Source: Rhodobacteraceae bacterium Araon29
GTDB taxonomy: Bacteria > Pseudomonadota > Alphaproteobacteria > Rhodobacterales > Rhodobacteraceae
Length of the DNA: 64,000 bases
Assembly: GCA_039640505.1 (NCBI GenBank)
Contig: CP046865.1
Location: 1,727,501-1,791,500 of the forward strand
Reading direction: 5' to 3'
Part shown: piece by piece, positions 54,942 through 64,000 of the stretch
Position numbering within the stretch: position 1 is the first letter of the stretch
How the letters are laid out: every line of letters begins with the position of its first letter
Position numbers and translations under genes: made by a program
Notes under the pieces: generated by a model
What the model was told of the DNA's origin: nothing
The model's input: the letters and a program-made list of their open reading frames with translations, nothing else
Databases searched by the model: none

Positions 54942-56873
54942 ATGCAGCGTAGTTTAGGGACCTGTTATTATCCGGAACATTGGCCAAAAGAGATTTGGGC
55001 GGATGATGCAAAGCGTATGGCCGACGCAGGGCTGACTTGGATCCGTATTGGCGAATTTGCATGGAAAAGGTTAGAGCCCAGCGAGGGTGAGTTTGAGTTT
55101 GAATGGCTTGATGAGGCCATCGATATATTGGGCAGAGCCGGTCTAAAGGTTGTTTTGGGCACGCCAACAGCCACGCCGCCAAAGTGGGTTTTGGATAAAT
55201 ATCCCGATATGCTGGCGGTAGATATCGAGGGCCGTCTAAGGCGATTTGGGTCCCGCCGGCATTATTGTTTTAGCCATCAAGGCTATATCGAGCAGTGCCG
55301 TGATATTGTTACTAGATTAGCTCAACGATATGGCGGTAATCCTTATGTGCAAGCATGGCAAATTGATAATGAATATGGCTGTCATAACACCTCGCTGTCA
55401 TATTCCGACGCAGCGCGTAAGGGATTCCAAGAATGGTTGAGAGCAAAGTTTCCAAGTCAGAATAATAATGGCGATATTGAAGCGTTAAATAAGGCGTGGG
55501 GAAATGTTTTCTGGTCAATGGACTATGCCTATTTTGAAGATATTGATCTTCCTAATCTAACCGTGACCGAGCCAAATCCAGCGCATGTATTGGCGTTTCG
55601 GCACTATACCTCAGACCAAATTGTCCGCTTCAACCATGCCCAGCTTGAGATTATTAAACGCCATTCGCAGGCACCTGTAACCCATAACTACATGGGCCGC
55701 ATTACTGATTTTGACCACTTTAAAGTTGGTTCTGAGATGGATTTTGCAAGTTGGGACAGCTACCCGCTTGGCTTTTTAGAGGACCGTGTTGGCGCCACTG
55801 TTGAAGATCAAAAACATTATGCACGCCAAGGCCACCCTGATTTTCAGGCTTTTCATCATGATCTTTACCGGGCTGTTGGCAAGGGCCGCTGGTGGGTGAT
55901 GGAGCAACAGCCGGGCCCGGTAAACTGGGCGCCATACAACCCCGCACCGCTGGATGGCATGGTGCGGCTTTGGACATGGGAAGCTTTCGCCCATGGCGCA
56001 GAAGCGATTTGTTATTTTCGCTGGCGTCAGGCGCCCTTCGCACAGGAACAATTGCATTCAGGTTTACTGCGCCCCGACAGTGTCGCAGCCACTGGATTGA
56101 AAGAGGCACAAAAGGTCGCCCAAGAGTTGGCCTCGGCCCCAACGGTTGCGCCGTGTCAGGCTTCGGTTGCTATTGTCTTTGATTATGCCGCTGATGCCGC
56201 ATGGGATATTCAGCCGCATGGTCAAGGGCTAAGTTACTTTGGACTGGTGTTTGATTGCTATTGTGCTTTGCGCAAGCTGGGTCTTTCGATTGATTTTCTT
56301 TCGGCAGAAACACTTGATTTTAGTGCCTATAAACTCGTGCTGGCACCGGGTATGATGCATATGCCAAATGACTTGAAGCAAGCGCTTGCTGAGAGCGAAA
56401 GCCAAGTTATTCTTGGGCCACGTAGCAGTGCACGTGATATACATATGACAATCCCTACACCGCTTCCTCCTGATTTTCCGGGTCTTGATGTCACAGTAAC
56501 TGCGGTGCAAAGCTTACGGCCTGATTTACCCATGCCTCTTTCGACGGGTGGGGCAATCATTTGCTATCATGAGAATTTGGAAAGCAGTGCAGAGGTTGTG
56601 CTATCATCTACAGAAGGACACAAGGTTGCGGTTCAAAAAAATAACCTGCTTTATCTTGGAGCATGGCTGGATCAGGAGGGCTTTTTAAACTTCTTTGAAC
56701 ATTGCTGCATTACAGCAGGGATTACGACCATTAAAATGCCCAAAGGCGTGCGTCGCCGATTAACTGGCTGTGAAGAGTTTTGGTTTAACTATAACCCACA
56801 GGCTGTTGAAACTAATGTAGGAAATATAATGCCTGCAGATTTTATAAAGAAAGAAATTTCAGAAAAATCTTAG
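54942..56873 (+). CDS. GH42 beta-galactosidase
   Basis: A 643-aa cytoplasmic beta-galactosidase; no signal peptide. The barrel start is GTCYYPEHWP; the acid/base is Glu144 in QIDNEYGCH, and the nucleophile Glu321 in WWVMEQQPGP. A trimerisation domain (about 390-570) and small C-terminal domain follow. Together with GH4 it would split imported alpha- and beta-galactosides. It is the last gene of the operon. Confidence 0.93.
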   Translation: MQRSLGTCYYPEHWPKEIWADDAKRMADAGLTWIRIGEFAWKRLEPSEGEFEFEWLDEAIDILGRAGLKVVLGTPTATPPKWVLDKYPDMLAVDIEGRLRRFGSRRHYCFSHQGYIEQCRDIVTRLAQRYGGNPYVQAWQIDNEYGCHNTSLSYSDAARKGFQEWLRAKFPSQNNNGDIEALNKAWGNVFWSMDYAYFEDIDLPNLTVTEPNPAHVLAFRHYTSDQIVRFNHAQLEIIKRHSQAPVTHNYMGRITDFDHFKVGSEMDFASWDSYPLGFLEDRVGATVEDQKHYARQGHPDFQAFHHDLYRAVGKGRWWVMEQQPGPVNWAPYNPAPLDGMVRLWTWEAFAHGAEAICYFRWRQAPFAQEQLHSGLLRPDSVAATGLKEAQKVAQELASAPTVAPCQASVAIVFDYAADAAWDIQPHGQGLSYFGLVFDCYCALRKLGLSIDFLSAETLDFSAYKLVLAPGMMHMPNDLKQALAESESQVILGPRSSARDIHMTIPTPLPPDFPGLDVTVTAVQSLRPDLPMPLSTGGAIICYHENLESSAEVVLSSTEGHKVAVQKNNLLYLGAWLDQEGFLNFFEHCCITAGITTIKMPKGVRRRLTGCEEFWFNYNPQAVETNVGNIMPADFIKKEISEKS

Positions 56874-56941
56874 CTTTGTTACGCCGTTCTCTTTGGCCAA
56901 AAGATATACTTAAAAATACCCAAATAGCTGTTCGCTTGTGG

Positions 56942-57700
56942 TTAAATTGGATTCTTTCGCAGTAAGTAACTGTCCATGATCCAACCATGTTCGGTGCGGG
57001 CATTCGCCCTAAGCACCTTTATGTCTTCGCAACATTGATGCAAAGGGCCTGATGCTAAAATTTGCTCTGGCATGCCCAAAAATGCGCCCCACCAAATGGT
57101 ATAATCTTTGCCGTCTAATTGATCAAAAGAGCAATCCCCATCCAGCATTACAACCGCTGTTTTCACCGTGTTTGGCCATCCGCCATCACGTAGGTTTCGG
57201 CCAGTCATAATCATAACGGGCTCTGCCAATGTGTTCAGCGGTATCTTATGTGCAGCCGTCAAAAGCTGCACCGAGGTCAGACCGGGCACCACATTGATAC
57301 TCACTTTCTGCTCCTCGGCAATCAAACGGTTCGCAATTCTTAGACTGCTATCATAAAGGGATGGATCACCCCAAATCATCAATGCGACGCGCCCCCCGTT
57401 TGGGCAGTGTTTGAAAATCTCATCTCGCCATAGCAGGGCAATTTTCTCATGCCAGTCTGTTACCCGTTTTAAATAGGAACTTTCCTTAGGGTCACGAACC
57501 GGAAGCCTAAATCGTGCAATTTGTGGAATTGGAGAGAGCAATTTTTCGCAAATAACTGCTCTAAGATCAGCAAGATCAGATTTTTCATTTCCCTTTTCTG
57601 GGATGAGTATGAGATCGGCATTTTGCAACGCTTTTATCGCCTGACCGGTCAGGTGATCTGGGTTGCCCATACCAATGCCAACAAGAACAAGATCGATCAT
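56942..57700 (-). CDS. cobF: Precorrin-6A synthase (deacetylating)
   Basis: A 252-aa SAM-dependent enzyme of aerobic cobalamin synthesis that methylates C1 and removes the acetyl group. Features are VGIGMGNPDHLT, MIWGDPSLYDSS, MTGRNLRDGGWP and YTIWWGAFLGMP. Start 57700 gives MIDLVLVGIG; a longer frame upstream is unsupported. It is downstream of the CbiM-like gene (67 bases) and may share its riboswitch-controlled transcript. Confidence 0.93.
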   Translation of the reverse strand: MIDLVLVGIGMGNPDHLTGQAIKALQNADLILIPEKGNEKSDLADLRAVICEKLLSPIPQIARFRLPVRDPKESSYLKRVTDWHEKIALLWRDEIFKHCPNGGRVALMIWGDPSLYDSSLRIANRLIAEEQKVSINVVPGLTSVQLLTAAHKIPLNTLAEPVMIMTGRNLRDGGWPNTVKTAVVMLDGDCSFDQLDGKDYTIWWGAFLGMPEQILASGPLHQCCEDIKVLRANARTEHGWIMDSYLLRKNPI

Positions 57701-57767
57701 AAACAAGGGTCCTAAAAATTCGGCCTCTGAAGTCTGCAGGGGCCATGTTTTTACGTCAAGGAAAAGT

Positions 57768-58445
57768 TCAAGCCGAGTAGTAAACGCGTGCCTGCACAAA
57801 TCCTGTTTTTTCCAAAGATCGTATTGTTTTTGTGCCTGCAAGTACGGCTAAATCAACTAGAGGCTCGATGATGATCACAAGCATATACGCAAGTCCAAAG
57901 CTGGTCACCGAGGCCAGTGTTTCTGCGCCAAACCCTTGGCCATAAAAGGCCCAGAAGGCGACCCAAGCCACAACACCGGCTTGGTATATGGTCGACAGCT
58001 TGAGCGCTTGCAGATAGTTCAAATCTGCATAGGCCGTATTTGGGGCGATCACGCGTTTTGCAAGCGCAGAAACAGCAAATAATGGCACTAATAGAGTGGT
58101 GGTATTTATGAAATACTGCGGTAGATCGGCAGGCGCAAAGAGCAGACCTTGCAAAAGCAAACCAGCCGCAAGGCCAAACGCGGCCGGAGCTGCGCCGAAG
58201 AGTAAAAACAGGGTTGATCCTAAGATGAAGTGAACTTCAGACACTCCAAAAGGAAAGTGGGGAAGTACCTGAAAAAATGTAAAGGTCGCAGCCATGGCCA
58301 ACACACAGCGCGATGCAAAGGACGCAATTCCTGCCGAATTAAGTGACTGAAGTGTCAATTTAAAACTGTACCAACCGGCGCCAGCGGCGGTGGCGTAACT
58401 AAGTGTAATTTTTACACCATTTACAATTCCAGGTTCGATGTGCAT
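57768..58445 (-). CDS. CbiM-like cobalt ECF transporter membrane protein
   Basis: A 225-aa protein with about six hydrophobic helices. It starts MHIEPG, keeping the metal-binding His2 of CbiM; SEVHFILGSTLFLLFG and LQGLLFAPADLPQYFIN match the family core. No CbiN, CbiQ or CbiO gene is adjacent, so it either works with components elsewhere or alone. GAAGGA precedes the ATG. The cobalamin riboswitch 80 bases upstream means expression is shut off when cobalamin is plentiful. Confidence 0.85.
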   Translation of the reverse strand: MHIEPGIVNGVKITLSYATAAGAGWYSFKLTLQSLNSAGIASFASRCVLAMAATFTFFQVLPHFPFGVSEVHFILGSTLFLLFGAAPAAFGLAAGLLLQGLLFAPADLPQYFINTTTLLVPLFAVSALAKRVIAPNTAYADLNYLQALKLSTIYQAGVVAWVAFWAFYGQGFGAETLASVTSFGLAYMLVIIIEPLVDLAVLAGTKTIRSLEKTGFVQARVYYSA

Positions 58446-58524
58446 TTTTTTCCTTCTGCTCACTACCCCGTGAGCTGTTCATAGGTTTCAATGCGGCCCA
58501 TATCAGGCCGGTATTTTTGTTTTT

Positions 58525-58702
58525 GGCCGGTCTCCGGGCTTGCAAAGTGGATCGAGTTTCCCGCCTTCTCATGCTAAATGGCACAATGGCAATTGGGGTC
58601 TCTCTTTGCCTACCGTTGCGGGGGCAGCGCCGGACTTTGGCAGTAATTTGTGCCAGTACCGGTTTCCCGTTTCACTGCCAAGACCACTGTCTTAGCAGCA
58701 CC
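58525..58702 (-). promoter_or_regulatory. Cobalamin (B12) riboswitch
   Basis: On the minus strand the conserved core GCGCTGCCCCCGCAACGGT is followed by GCCATTGTGCC, GAGAAGGCGGGAAA and the B12 box AAGCCCGGAGACCGGCC (ending at 58525), in canonical order. The 5' part begins near GGTGCTGC at 58702. It sits in the leader of the CbiM-like gene. No U-tract terminator follows; GGCC-containing segments after the box could pair and block translation. Confidence 0.95.
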
Positions 58703-58757
58703 ATCAACGCGCTCAGTTAAGCAGGGCAAACCAAGGGGTCAAGATAAACCACGACAC

Positions 58758-59504
58758 TTATGGCGAATCCCCGATACAATCGCCGTCTGCATCTGCCAAG
58801 GGGCCGATCAAAATCAAGCCTGGCGCTGGTCCTGGATCTTGTTTGAGATATTCTGCGAGTTCCGCAAGTGTGCTGTGATACAGGTTTTCATTCTCGGTCG
58901 AGACACTTTCCGCCAAGAGTGCGGGCGTTTGTGGTGAGAGACCATTCGCAACAAGCAATTCAGCAAGCTTAGGAAAGGTGCGTTTGGGCATATAGACAAC
59001 TGTCGTACACTGTGGATCGGCTATTGCCGCTAGGTTTATATCCTCGGGTAGAGCTCCGGCGACATCATGCCCTGTAATGAACTGTACTCGCCGGGCTGAA
59101 TGCCGGCGGGTAAGTGGTATCTTTGCCGCGGCAGCTGCTGCGCTTGCGGCGGTTATTCCAGGAATAATTTCAAAGTCGATATTTGCAGTTTGCAGCGCGA
59201 CGAGCTCTTCTTCTAGGCGTCCAAATATTCCCGGATCACCAGATTTAAGCCGCACGACATGTGCGCCTTGGGATGCATAGTCAACCAGCAATCGGCTCAC
59301 ATGATGCTGCTTGGGGGAAGCGCGTCCCGCGCGTTTGCCAACCCCAATCAACTCGGCTTGAGACCCAGCATGATCTAGTATTGGTCCTGATGACAGGTCA
59401 TCAAATAGAATCACTTCTGCCGCTTTTAAGCGCTGAATGGCTTTTACCGTTAGCAATTCCGGGTCACCCGGACCAGATCCGACAAAACTTACAAATCCCG
59501 TCAT
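58758..59504 (-). CDS. cobA: Uroporphyrinogen-III C-methyltransferase
   Basis: A 248-aa SUMT that methylates uroporphyrinogen III at C2 and C7 to precorrin-2, the branch point to cobalamin and sirohaem. SFVGSGPGDPELLTVKA, VRLKSGDPGIFGRLEEE and PGITAASAAAAAAKIPLT are diagnostic. It overlaps cobB by 4 bases (ATGA). It is not fused to a CysG-type dehydrogenase. Confidence 0.95.
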   Translation of the reverse strand: MTGFVSFVGSGPGDPELLTVKAIQRLKAAEVILFDDLSSGPILDHAGSQAELIGVGKRAGRASPKQHHVSRLLVDYASQGAHVVRLKSGDPGIFGRLEEELVALQTANIDFEIIPGITAASAAAAAAKIPLTRRHSARRVQFITGHDVAGALPEDINLAAIADPQCTTVVYMPKRTFPKLAELLVANGLSPQTPALLAESVSTENENLYHSTLAELAEYLKQDPGPAPGLILIGPLADADGDCIGDSP

Positions 59505-60814
59505 GATGAAGCCTTCGATATATAGTGGAAGAAAGTCCCCGTAGCGTGACCGCGCACAGAACCCGTTTCCGGCACTTTTTGACTATCTGCATCAACAACC
59601 TCGGCTAACGGCTCGTCAGGCTGATCTATAATTGTTGAATAATGAAACTCATGACCACGAAGTGCTGTGGCAGTGGCAAAGCCAGCCATGGGTGATTTTA
59701 ACCGGGCGAGGCGGTATCCAAGATGAAACTTGCGCTTTTCATAACTGGTCACAAGACCGAGCAGGCCTGCCATTTGATGCGAGGTGCCCTCTTTATCAAT
59801 CAATGCCGCACCCATTGCCATATACCCCCCGCATTCGCCGTGTACCGGTTTGCTTTTGGCGTGAAGGCGCAGGCTGTCCATGAACTGAGAAGCTGCAGCC
59901 AATCGGCCAGCATGCAACTCGGGATAGCCGCCAGGCAACCAAACTATGTCGGCATCTGGTGGAACTTCATCATCTTGAAGCGGGGAAAATGGTATCACCT
60001 CTGCTCCATGGTCGCGCCATCCCTTTAAAAGATGCGGATAGGTAAAGGAAAAGGCCGCATCGCGTGCAATAGCGATTTTTTGAGCAGGCGGTTTTGGCAG
60101 CGGCCCTGACCCTGCTGCACCAGCGCAGTGTGCTGCCTGAATTAGCGCCTGTAGATCAATGTTATCATTTAGAAATTTAGCATAGGTTGTGATTGCTTGT
60201 TCCAGATCCGGATGTTCAACTGCTTGGATAAGTCCCAAATGCCGTTCGGGAAGAGTTAAATCGCCACGTCTAGGCAATACACCCAAAACAGAAATCCCCG
60301 CTTTTTCAAACCCTAAGCGAGCCAACCGTTCATGTCGCGGACTGGCCACTCTATTTAGGATCACGCCAGCAAGTGGCAGCTCAGGCGCATAAGTCGCAAA
60401 ACCAAGCGCAGTGGCGGCGGCAGATTGGGCCTGACCACTGACATCGACAACCAACACCACCGGCCATCCCATGAGCATTGCGGTTTCAGCGCTGCTGCCA
60501 CAGCCACTTTCTCCTTTGCTTGCAACGCCGTCAAAAAGGCCCATGGATCCTTCTGCAATTGCGATATCAGCCCCAAGAGCTTGTGCCGAAATAGCTGCAA
60601 AGAGCGGCTGGTTCATTGACCAGCTATCAAGATTGAACGAGGGGCGGCGCGCGGCAGCGTGATGAAAGGCCGGATCAATATAATCGGGACCGCTTTTAAA
60701 GGGTTGTACGGTCAGACCAAGATCTGAAATCGCTCTTAGCAGACCAAGCATCACGGTGGTTTTACCGGTCCCTGAGCTCGGTGCAGAGATCATCAATCCT
60801 TTTGGAAGCATCAT
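59501..60814 (-). CDS. cobB: Cobyrinic (hydrogenobyrinic) acid a,c-diamide synthase
   Basis: A 437-aa ATP- and glutamine-dependent amidase. The P-loop is [15 protein letters not shown], the substrate region [12 protein letters not shown], and the C-terminal amidotransferase has its cysteine in [14 protein letters not shown]. Four-base overlaps at both ends tie it to cobM and cobA. Confidence 0.96.
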   Translation of the reverse strand: MMLPKGLMISAPSSGTGKTTVMLGLLRAISDLGLTVQPFKSGPDYIDPAFHHAAARRPSFNLDSWSMNQPLFAAISAQALGADIAIAEGSMGLFDGVASKGESGCGSSAETAMLMGWPVVLVVDVSGQAQSAAATALGFATYAPELPLAGVILNRVASPRHERLARLGFEKAGISVLGVLPRRGDLTLPERHLGLIQAVEHPDLEQAITTYAKFLNDNIDLQALIQAAHCAGAAGSGPLPKPPAQKIAIARDAAFSFTYPHLLKGWRDHGAEVIPFSPLQDDEVPPDADIVWLPGGYPELHAGRLAAASQFMDSLRLHAKSKPVHGECGGYMAMGAALIDKEGTSHQMAGLLGLVTSYEKRKFHLGYRLARLKSPMAGFATATALRGHEFHYSTIIDQPDEPLAEVVDADSQKVPETGSVRGHATGTFFHYISKASS

Positions 60815-61596
60815 TTTGACCCCGAGCTAAAAGGTGATGCGGCCGATTGTGGGCGAAACCGCCGATCATAGTCGGTAGAATATAAACAGCTTTCAGTGAA
60901 CCCCTCGGCTGAAAGTGCAGGTCCAACCAAAATCAGCGCAGTGCGTTCGATACCATCGGTCATTTTTTCTTGCAAGGTTGCCAAAGTTGCGCGGATGATT
61001 TTCTGATCTGGCCAGCTTGCGCGGTAAACAACCGCCACTGGACAATCACTGCCATAATCAGGGGTAAGCTCCGCTATGACCGTTTCAAGATTATGGATTG
61101 AAAGGTGGATCGCCAAAGTTGCCCCGGTGGCCGCAAAATTCTTTAGGGTTTCACCTGCGGGCATTTTTGAGGCGCGTCCTGGGGTGCGTGTTAATATTAC
61201 CGATTGTGCCAAACCTGGTAGCGTAAGCTCGCTGCCCAAAGCCGCAGCAGCGGCAGAAAACGAAGGCACGCCAGGGGTCACAGAAACTGCAATCCCTTCA
61301 GCGCGCAGCCTGCGCAATTGCTCACCCATTGCAGACCAAACAGATAAATCACCTGAATGCAGCCGGGCAACGTCCAGTTCTGCGACATCTGCTTTTTTAA
61401 TCTCTGCCACAATTTCATCCAAATCCATCGAAGCTGTATTGACGATATGTGCGCCGCGCGGACAATGGGCAAGCACTGCTTTGGGCACCAGCGAGCCAGC
61501 ATAAAGGCACACAGGGCACGATGCGATTAAATCGCGGCCCCTTAAGGTTAAAAGATCAGGCGCCCCTGGCCCTGCACCAATGAAGTGGACGGTCAT
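60811..61596 (-). CDS. cobM: Precorrin-4 C11-methyltransferase
   Basis: A 261-aa SAM methyltransferase of the tetrapyrrole methylase fold: [33 protein letters not shown] and [15 protein letters not shown]. It converts precorrin-4 to precorrin-5. Its start touches the cobE stop at 61596, and it overlaps cobB. Confidence 0.96.
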   Translation of the reverse strand: MTVHFIGAGPGAPDLLTLRGRDLIASCPVCLYAGSLVPKAVLAHCPRGAHIVNTASMDLDEIVAEIKKADVAELDVARLHSGDLSVWSAMGEQLRRLRAEGIAVSVTPGVPSFSAAAAALGSELTLPGLAQSVILTRTPGRASKMPAGETLKNFAATGATLAIHLSIHNLETVIAELTPDYGSDCPVAVVYRASWPDQKIIRATLATLQEKMTDGIERTALILVGPALSAEGFTESCLYSTDYDRRFRPQSAASPFSSGSK

Positions 61597-61976
61597 TATT
61601 TTTCTCCTTTTGCCAAAGCGCAGGTGGCAAGCCCATCTTTAGACACCATTCGATGCCCCAGAAGGTAACTGTTCTCGCCCGCTGCGGCCAAGGCCGCTGC
61701 CTCGGATAGGCTGCCCGTGTTATAGTGCTGTAATGAAAGCGCGGAATGGCTTTGTGTATTTTGCAAATCAATTTCACTCTGTGGAACAGCGATAATTGAC
61801 AGATTAAGGTGCTTAGACAGGCTTTGCAGTGCTGGGTTTTGGGCTTTATCAACATGTGTCGCCACGCCAAAAAAATCCTGCAGTGCTAATCTGTGGTGAT
61901 CGCAAAGTGATTGATAGACGTCCTGTAAACTTTCAAACTGAACGTTTTTTCGATAGCCAAACCCTGCAATAATCAT
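61596..61976 (-). CDS. cobE: Cobalamin biosynthesis protein CobE
   Basis: A 126-aa CobE/CbiG C-terminal-type protein ([38 protein letters not shown]). The family is needed for normal cobalamin synthesis but its reaction is unclear. Start 61976 overlaps the cobL stop as ATGA; the longer frame upstream is antisense-free but lies within cobL. Confidence 0.88.
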   Translation of the reverse strand: MIIAGFGYRKNVQFESLQDVYQSLCDHHRLALQDFFGVATHVDKAQNPALQSLSKHLNLSIIAVPQSEIDLQNTQSHSALSLQHYNTGSLSEAAALAAAGENSYLLGHRMVSKDGLATCALAKGEK

Positions 61977-63172
61977 AGCGTGACACTCCATTGCACCACA
62001 GGGTAGGCCGCCTTCCATCCATGTTTTTTACCCAATGCGCCAGCATGCGATAGCTCAATACGCAGCAATTCCCCGCCCAAAGTATGGCAGCTTTTTGCAA
62101 GTAAAGCCTCACTTTCCAAGGTGACAGCATTGCAGACAATACGTGTGCCTTTGGCAAGATTTTCAATTAAATACTGTAGCAACTTCTCGCTCAATCCCCC
62201 GCCGATGAAAACACAATCTGGTTTTTCAAGCCCTTCCAAACAGTCGGGCGCGCTACCTGTAATCACGCGAAGTCTTTCCACCCCAAACGCAGCGGAATTT
62301 TCATCAATTCTTTGCGCGCGCGCTTCACTTTTCTCTATTGAAATGGCTTGTGTTGTGGGATGGCACAGCAGCCATTCTATTGCGATTGATCCTGATCCGC
62401 CACCGATATCCCAAAGAAGCTCTCCGGCTTTAGGCGCTAGGGCGGATATAGTAAGCGCGCGCATTGGACGTTTGGTTATTTGGCCGTCATTGGCAAATAG
62501 CGCATCGTCCTTTCCAGCGCTCAGCGATAGTTGCGGCCCGCCTTGCGCCGTGATCCCTACAACAACCGGATGGTAAAGGTCTTGAAAGTCAAAGTCTTTG
62601 GCCAAAACCTTACGGCATCGGGCGCGCGGTCCCCCCAAAGCTTCAAGCACATGCAAAGTAGAGGCGCCAAACCCAATACCTGTTAAATAGGTTGCAAGTT
62701 CCCCGACCGTGGCGCCATCGCGCACTGTCACCAAAAGGTTTTGGCCGCACTGCAAACCCTGCCGAAGTCGCGAGAACGGCGCGGCATGTAGCCCGTAACA
62801 TTCGGTAGTTTCCAAGGACCACCCGAGGGTTGAAGCGGCCAAAGAAAAGCACGATGGGCTCGGAATTGATATCCATTCATCTGGCTTTAAGTGCCGGCTT
62901 AGGACAGTGCCAGCGCCATACCAAAATGGATCACCAGAGGCTAAAACAACCACTGGTTGACCGCGCAGCTTTAAAATTTCATTAATACCATTCTTGAAAG
63001 GGACGGGCCAAACTCTGTACTTTTCAGAGCTGCCTTTTGAAAGTAGGCGAATATGCCGTTCTGCTCCCCAAATCGTTTGGGCGTCTGTTAGTGCGTTTTG
63101 ACTTGCAGACGTCAGACCTTCTAGTCCATCTTCGCCCAATCCAACGATGGTTAACCAAGCGGCTTTAGACAT
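61973..63172 (-). CDS. cobL: Precorrin-6B C5,15-methyltransferase (decarboxylating)
   Basis: A 399-aa two-domain enzyme. The N-terminal CbiE-like methylase (IVGLGEDGLEGLT, VVVLASGDPFWYGAG) is followed by a CbiT-like domain (ELLWDIGGGSGSIAIEW, VFIGGGLSEKL) that methylates C15 and decarboxylates. Start 63172 gives MSKAAWLTIVGLG. The ATG bases are shared with the ATG of cobK on the opposite strand (CATG at 63170-63173). Confidence 0.96.
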   Translation of the reverse strand: MSKAAWLTIVGLGEDGLEGLTSASQNALTDAQTIWGAERHIRLLSKGSSEKYRVWPVPFKNGINEILKLRGQPVVVLASGDPFWYGAGTVLSRHLKPDEWISIPSPSCFSLAASTLGWSLETTECYGLHAAPFSRLRQGLQCGQNLLVTVRDGATVGELATYLTGIGFGASTLHVLEALGGPRARCRKVLAKDFDFQDLYHPVVVGITAQGGPQLSLSAGKDDALFANDGQITKRPMRALTISALAPKAGELLWDIGGGSGSIAIEWLLCHPTTQAISIEKSEARAQRIDENSAAFGVERLRVITGSAPDCLEGLEKPDCVFIGGGLSEKLLQYLIENLAKGTRIVCNAVTLESEALLAKSCHTLGGELLRIELSHAGALGKKHGWKAAYPVVQWSVTL

Positions 63173-63929
63173 GAGCGTAAACCTTTTGATACTTGCAGGT
63201 ACGACTGAGGCCAGCCAGCTTGCCAAAGAGGTTAATGCCGCAAAAATAAAGGCGGTTCTGTCCTATGCCGGGCGTGTGGAAAGACCCAAACCACAACCCT
63301 TGCCCCGCCGCATAGGAGGATTTGGAGGGGTTGAGGGGCTGAAACAGTATCTGTGCGAAAATGCGATTACACATGTAATTGATGCCACACATCCATTTGC
63401 GGTTCAGATGAGCCAACATGCGGTTGATGCCTGCGCTGACCTCAATCTTCCACTGATGGCATTTAGCAGGCCTGAATGGAAACCGATTCCGGCGGATAAT
63501 TGGACAGAGGTTGCTGATATCCTGGATGCTGTTTCGGCGTTGAAGGGGGCAAAAAGACGAATAATGCTTGCGTTGGGCAGAATGCATCTGAAGGCTTTTG
63601 AGGCGCAGCCTCAACACCGCTATTTGCTGCGCCTTGTGGACCCACTTACCAAACAGCTTGCGTTGCCAAACCGCGATATCGTGGTGTCCCGAGGGCCGTT
63701 TACCAAAGAGGGCGATCTGACCCTGATGCGTAACTATAATATTGAGCTTGTGGTCTGCAAAAATGCTGGGGGTGTTGCCTCGCGCGCTAAACTTGATGCC
63801 GCCCGCGAGCTGTCTTTGCCTGTTATCATGATTGCACGACCAAAGCTGAACCGCCCGAGGCTTGAAACCGCCAGTTTGAGCAAGGTGATGCAATGGCTGG
63901 GTCATTCGGAAACCGATCTAGGGGTGTAA
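63171..63929 (+). CDS. cobK: Precorrin-6A reductase
   Basis: NADPH-dependent reductase of 252 aa (precorrin-6A to 6B). LLILAGTTEASQLAKEV starts the fold; VIDATHPFAVQMSQHA and RIMLALGRMHLKAF are typical. It is the only plus-strand gene of the cob run, head to head with cobL with interlocked start codons, and its last 28 bases overlap the end of cobJ. Any leader and promoter must lie inside the cobL coding region. Confidence 0.93.
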   Translation: MSVNLLILAGTTEASQLAKEVNAAKIKAVLSYAGRVERPKPQPLPRRIGGFGGVEGLKQYLCENAITHVIDATHPFAVQMSQHAVDACADLNLPLMAFSRPEWKPIPADNWTEVADILDAVSALKGAKRRIMLALGRMHLKAFEAQPQHRYLLRLVDPLTKQLALPNRDIVVSRGPFTKEGDLTLMRNYNIELVVCKNAGGVASRAKLDAARELSLPVIMIARPKLNRPRLETASLSKVMQWLGHSETDLGV

Positions 63930-64000
63930 ACCCACGGGGCCTGTCCTGTGCGTTCGATCAAACGGGTGTGGGAAGACCCTACAATGACCATAGTGCGCAT
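63902..64000 (-). CDS. cobJ: Precorrin-3B C17-methyltransferase, C-terminus (partial)
   Basis: The last 32 residues of a gene entering from the right edge: MRTMVIVGSSHTRLIE, then PWVYTPRSVSE and stop. The MVIVGSSxTR...YTPR ending is characteristic of CobJ, which performs ring contraction and C17 methylation. It ends inside cobK on the other strand. Confidence 0.75.
   Translation of the reverse strand: MRTMVIVGSSHTRLIERTGQAPWVYTPRSVSE

Noticed and set aside
63165-63905. Long minus-strand open frame antisense to cobK
   Set aside because: cobK has all family motifs on the plus strand; the antisense translation shows none.

Overview
The window looks like chromosome from a marine alphaproteobacterium of the Rhodobacteraceae (Roseobacter group). 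This is inferred from gene content: DUF6477 next to DUF6456, the fabD-fabG-acpP-fabF-mltG run, phenylacetate (paa) genes, an MttB-family methyltransferase, and the aerobic cobalamin pathway. Moderate GC, AT-rich intergenic DNA and several TTG/GTG starts would fit a Planktomarina-like lineage, but the genus is a guess. No rRNA, tRNA or CRISPR was found.

Layout. 1-8 kb holds envelope and housekeeping genes: an M48 protease, an aminotransferase, a cell-wall amidase, PBP1A and prfB. 8-16.6 kb has two small orphan genes, an amidase, a DUF599 protein, and the fatty-acid cluster fabD-fabG-acpP-fabF-mltG. 16.6-23.7 kb is an accessory region. It begins with a decayed 3' copy of a DUF418 gene whose intact copy lies at 22.45-23.66 kb. 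Between the copies are a stress-type set (GFA, truncated haemoglobin, OsmC, divergent LysR) and a 2.34-kb element with 73-bp terminal inverted repeats and an 8-bp target duplication. That element has no transposase and carries a degenerate phage MuF-like head domain, a small membrane protein and a pentapeptide-type gene cut by the right repeat. 23.7-35 kb holds a lipoprotein, a Wzz-like protein, guaA, an MttB homologue, DUF6477/DUF6456, oxyR-katG and lipA.

35-45.2 kb is the aerobic phenylacetate pathway: paaZ with a PaaX regulator, divergent paaI-paaK-tetR, and the epoxidase operon paaJ-paaA-B-C-D-E. Together these activate phenylacetate to its CoA thioester, epoxidise the ring, open it and thiolytically cleave the chain. 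paaF, paaG and paaH are not here. 45.3-56.9 kb is a galactoside uptake and oxidation locus. An IclR regulator and an ABC ATPase lie on one strand; the binding protein, two permeases, a GH4 glycosidase, an SDR dehydrogenase, a lactonase, KDGal kinase, KDPGal aldolase and a GH42 beta-galactosidase lie on the other. This is a De Ley-Doudoroff route lacking only the galactonate dehydratase.

56.9-64 kb is aerobic cobalamin synthesis: cobF, a CbiM-like cobalt transport protein behind a clear cobalamin riboswitch, cobA-cobB-cobM-cobE-cobL, an inverted cobK, and the end of cobJ. cobK shares its start-codon bases with cobL and overlaps the end of cobJ.

The observations most worth following up are the transposase-less element at 19.9-22.2 kb, the island bounded by DUF418 copies, and the antisense arrangement of cobK inside the cob gene run.
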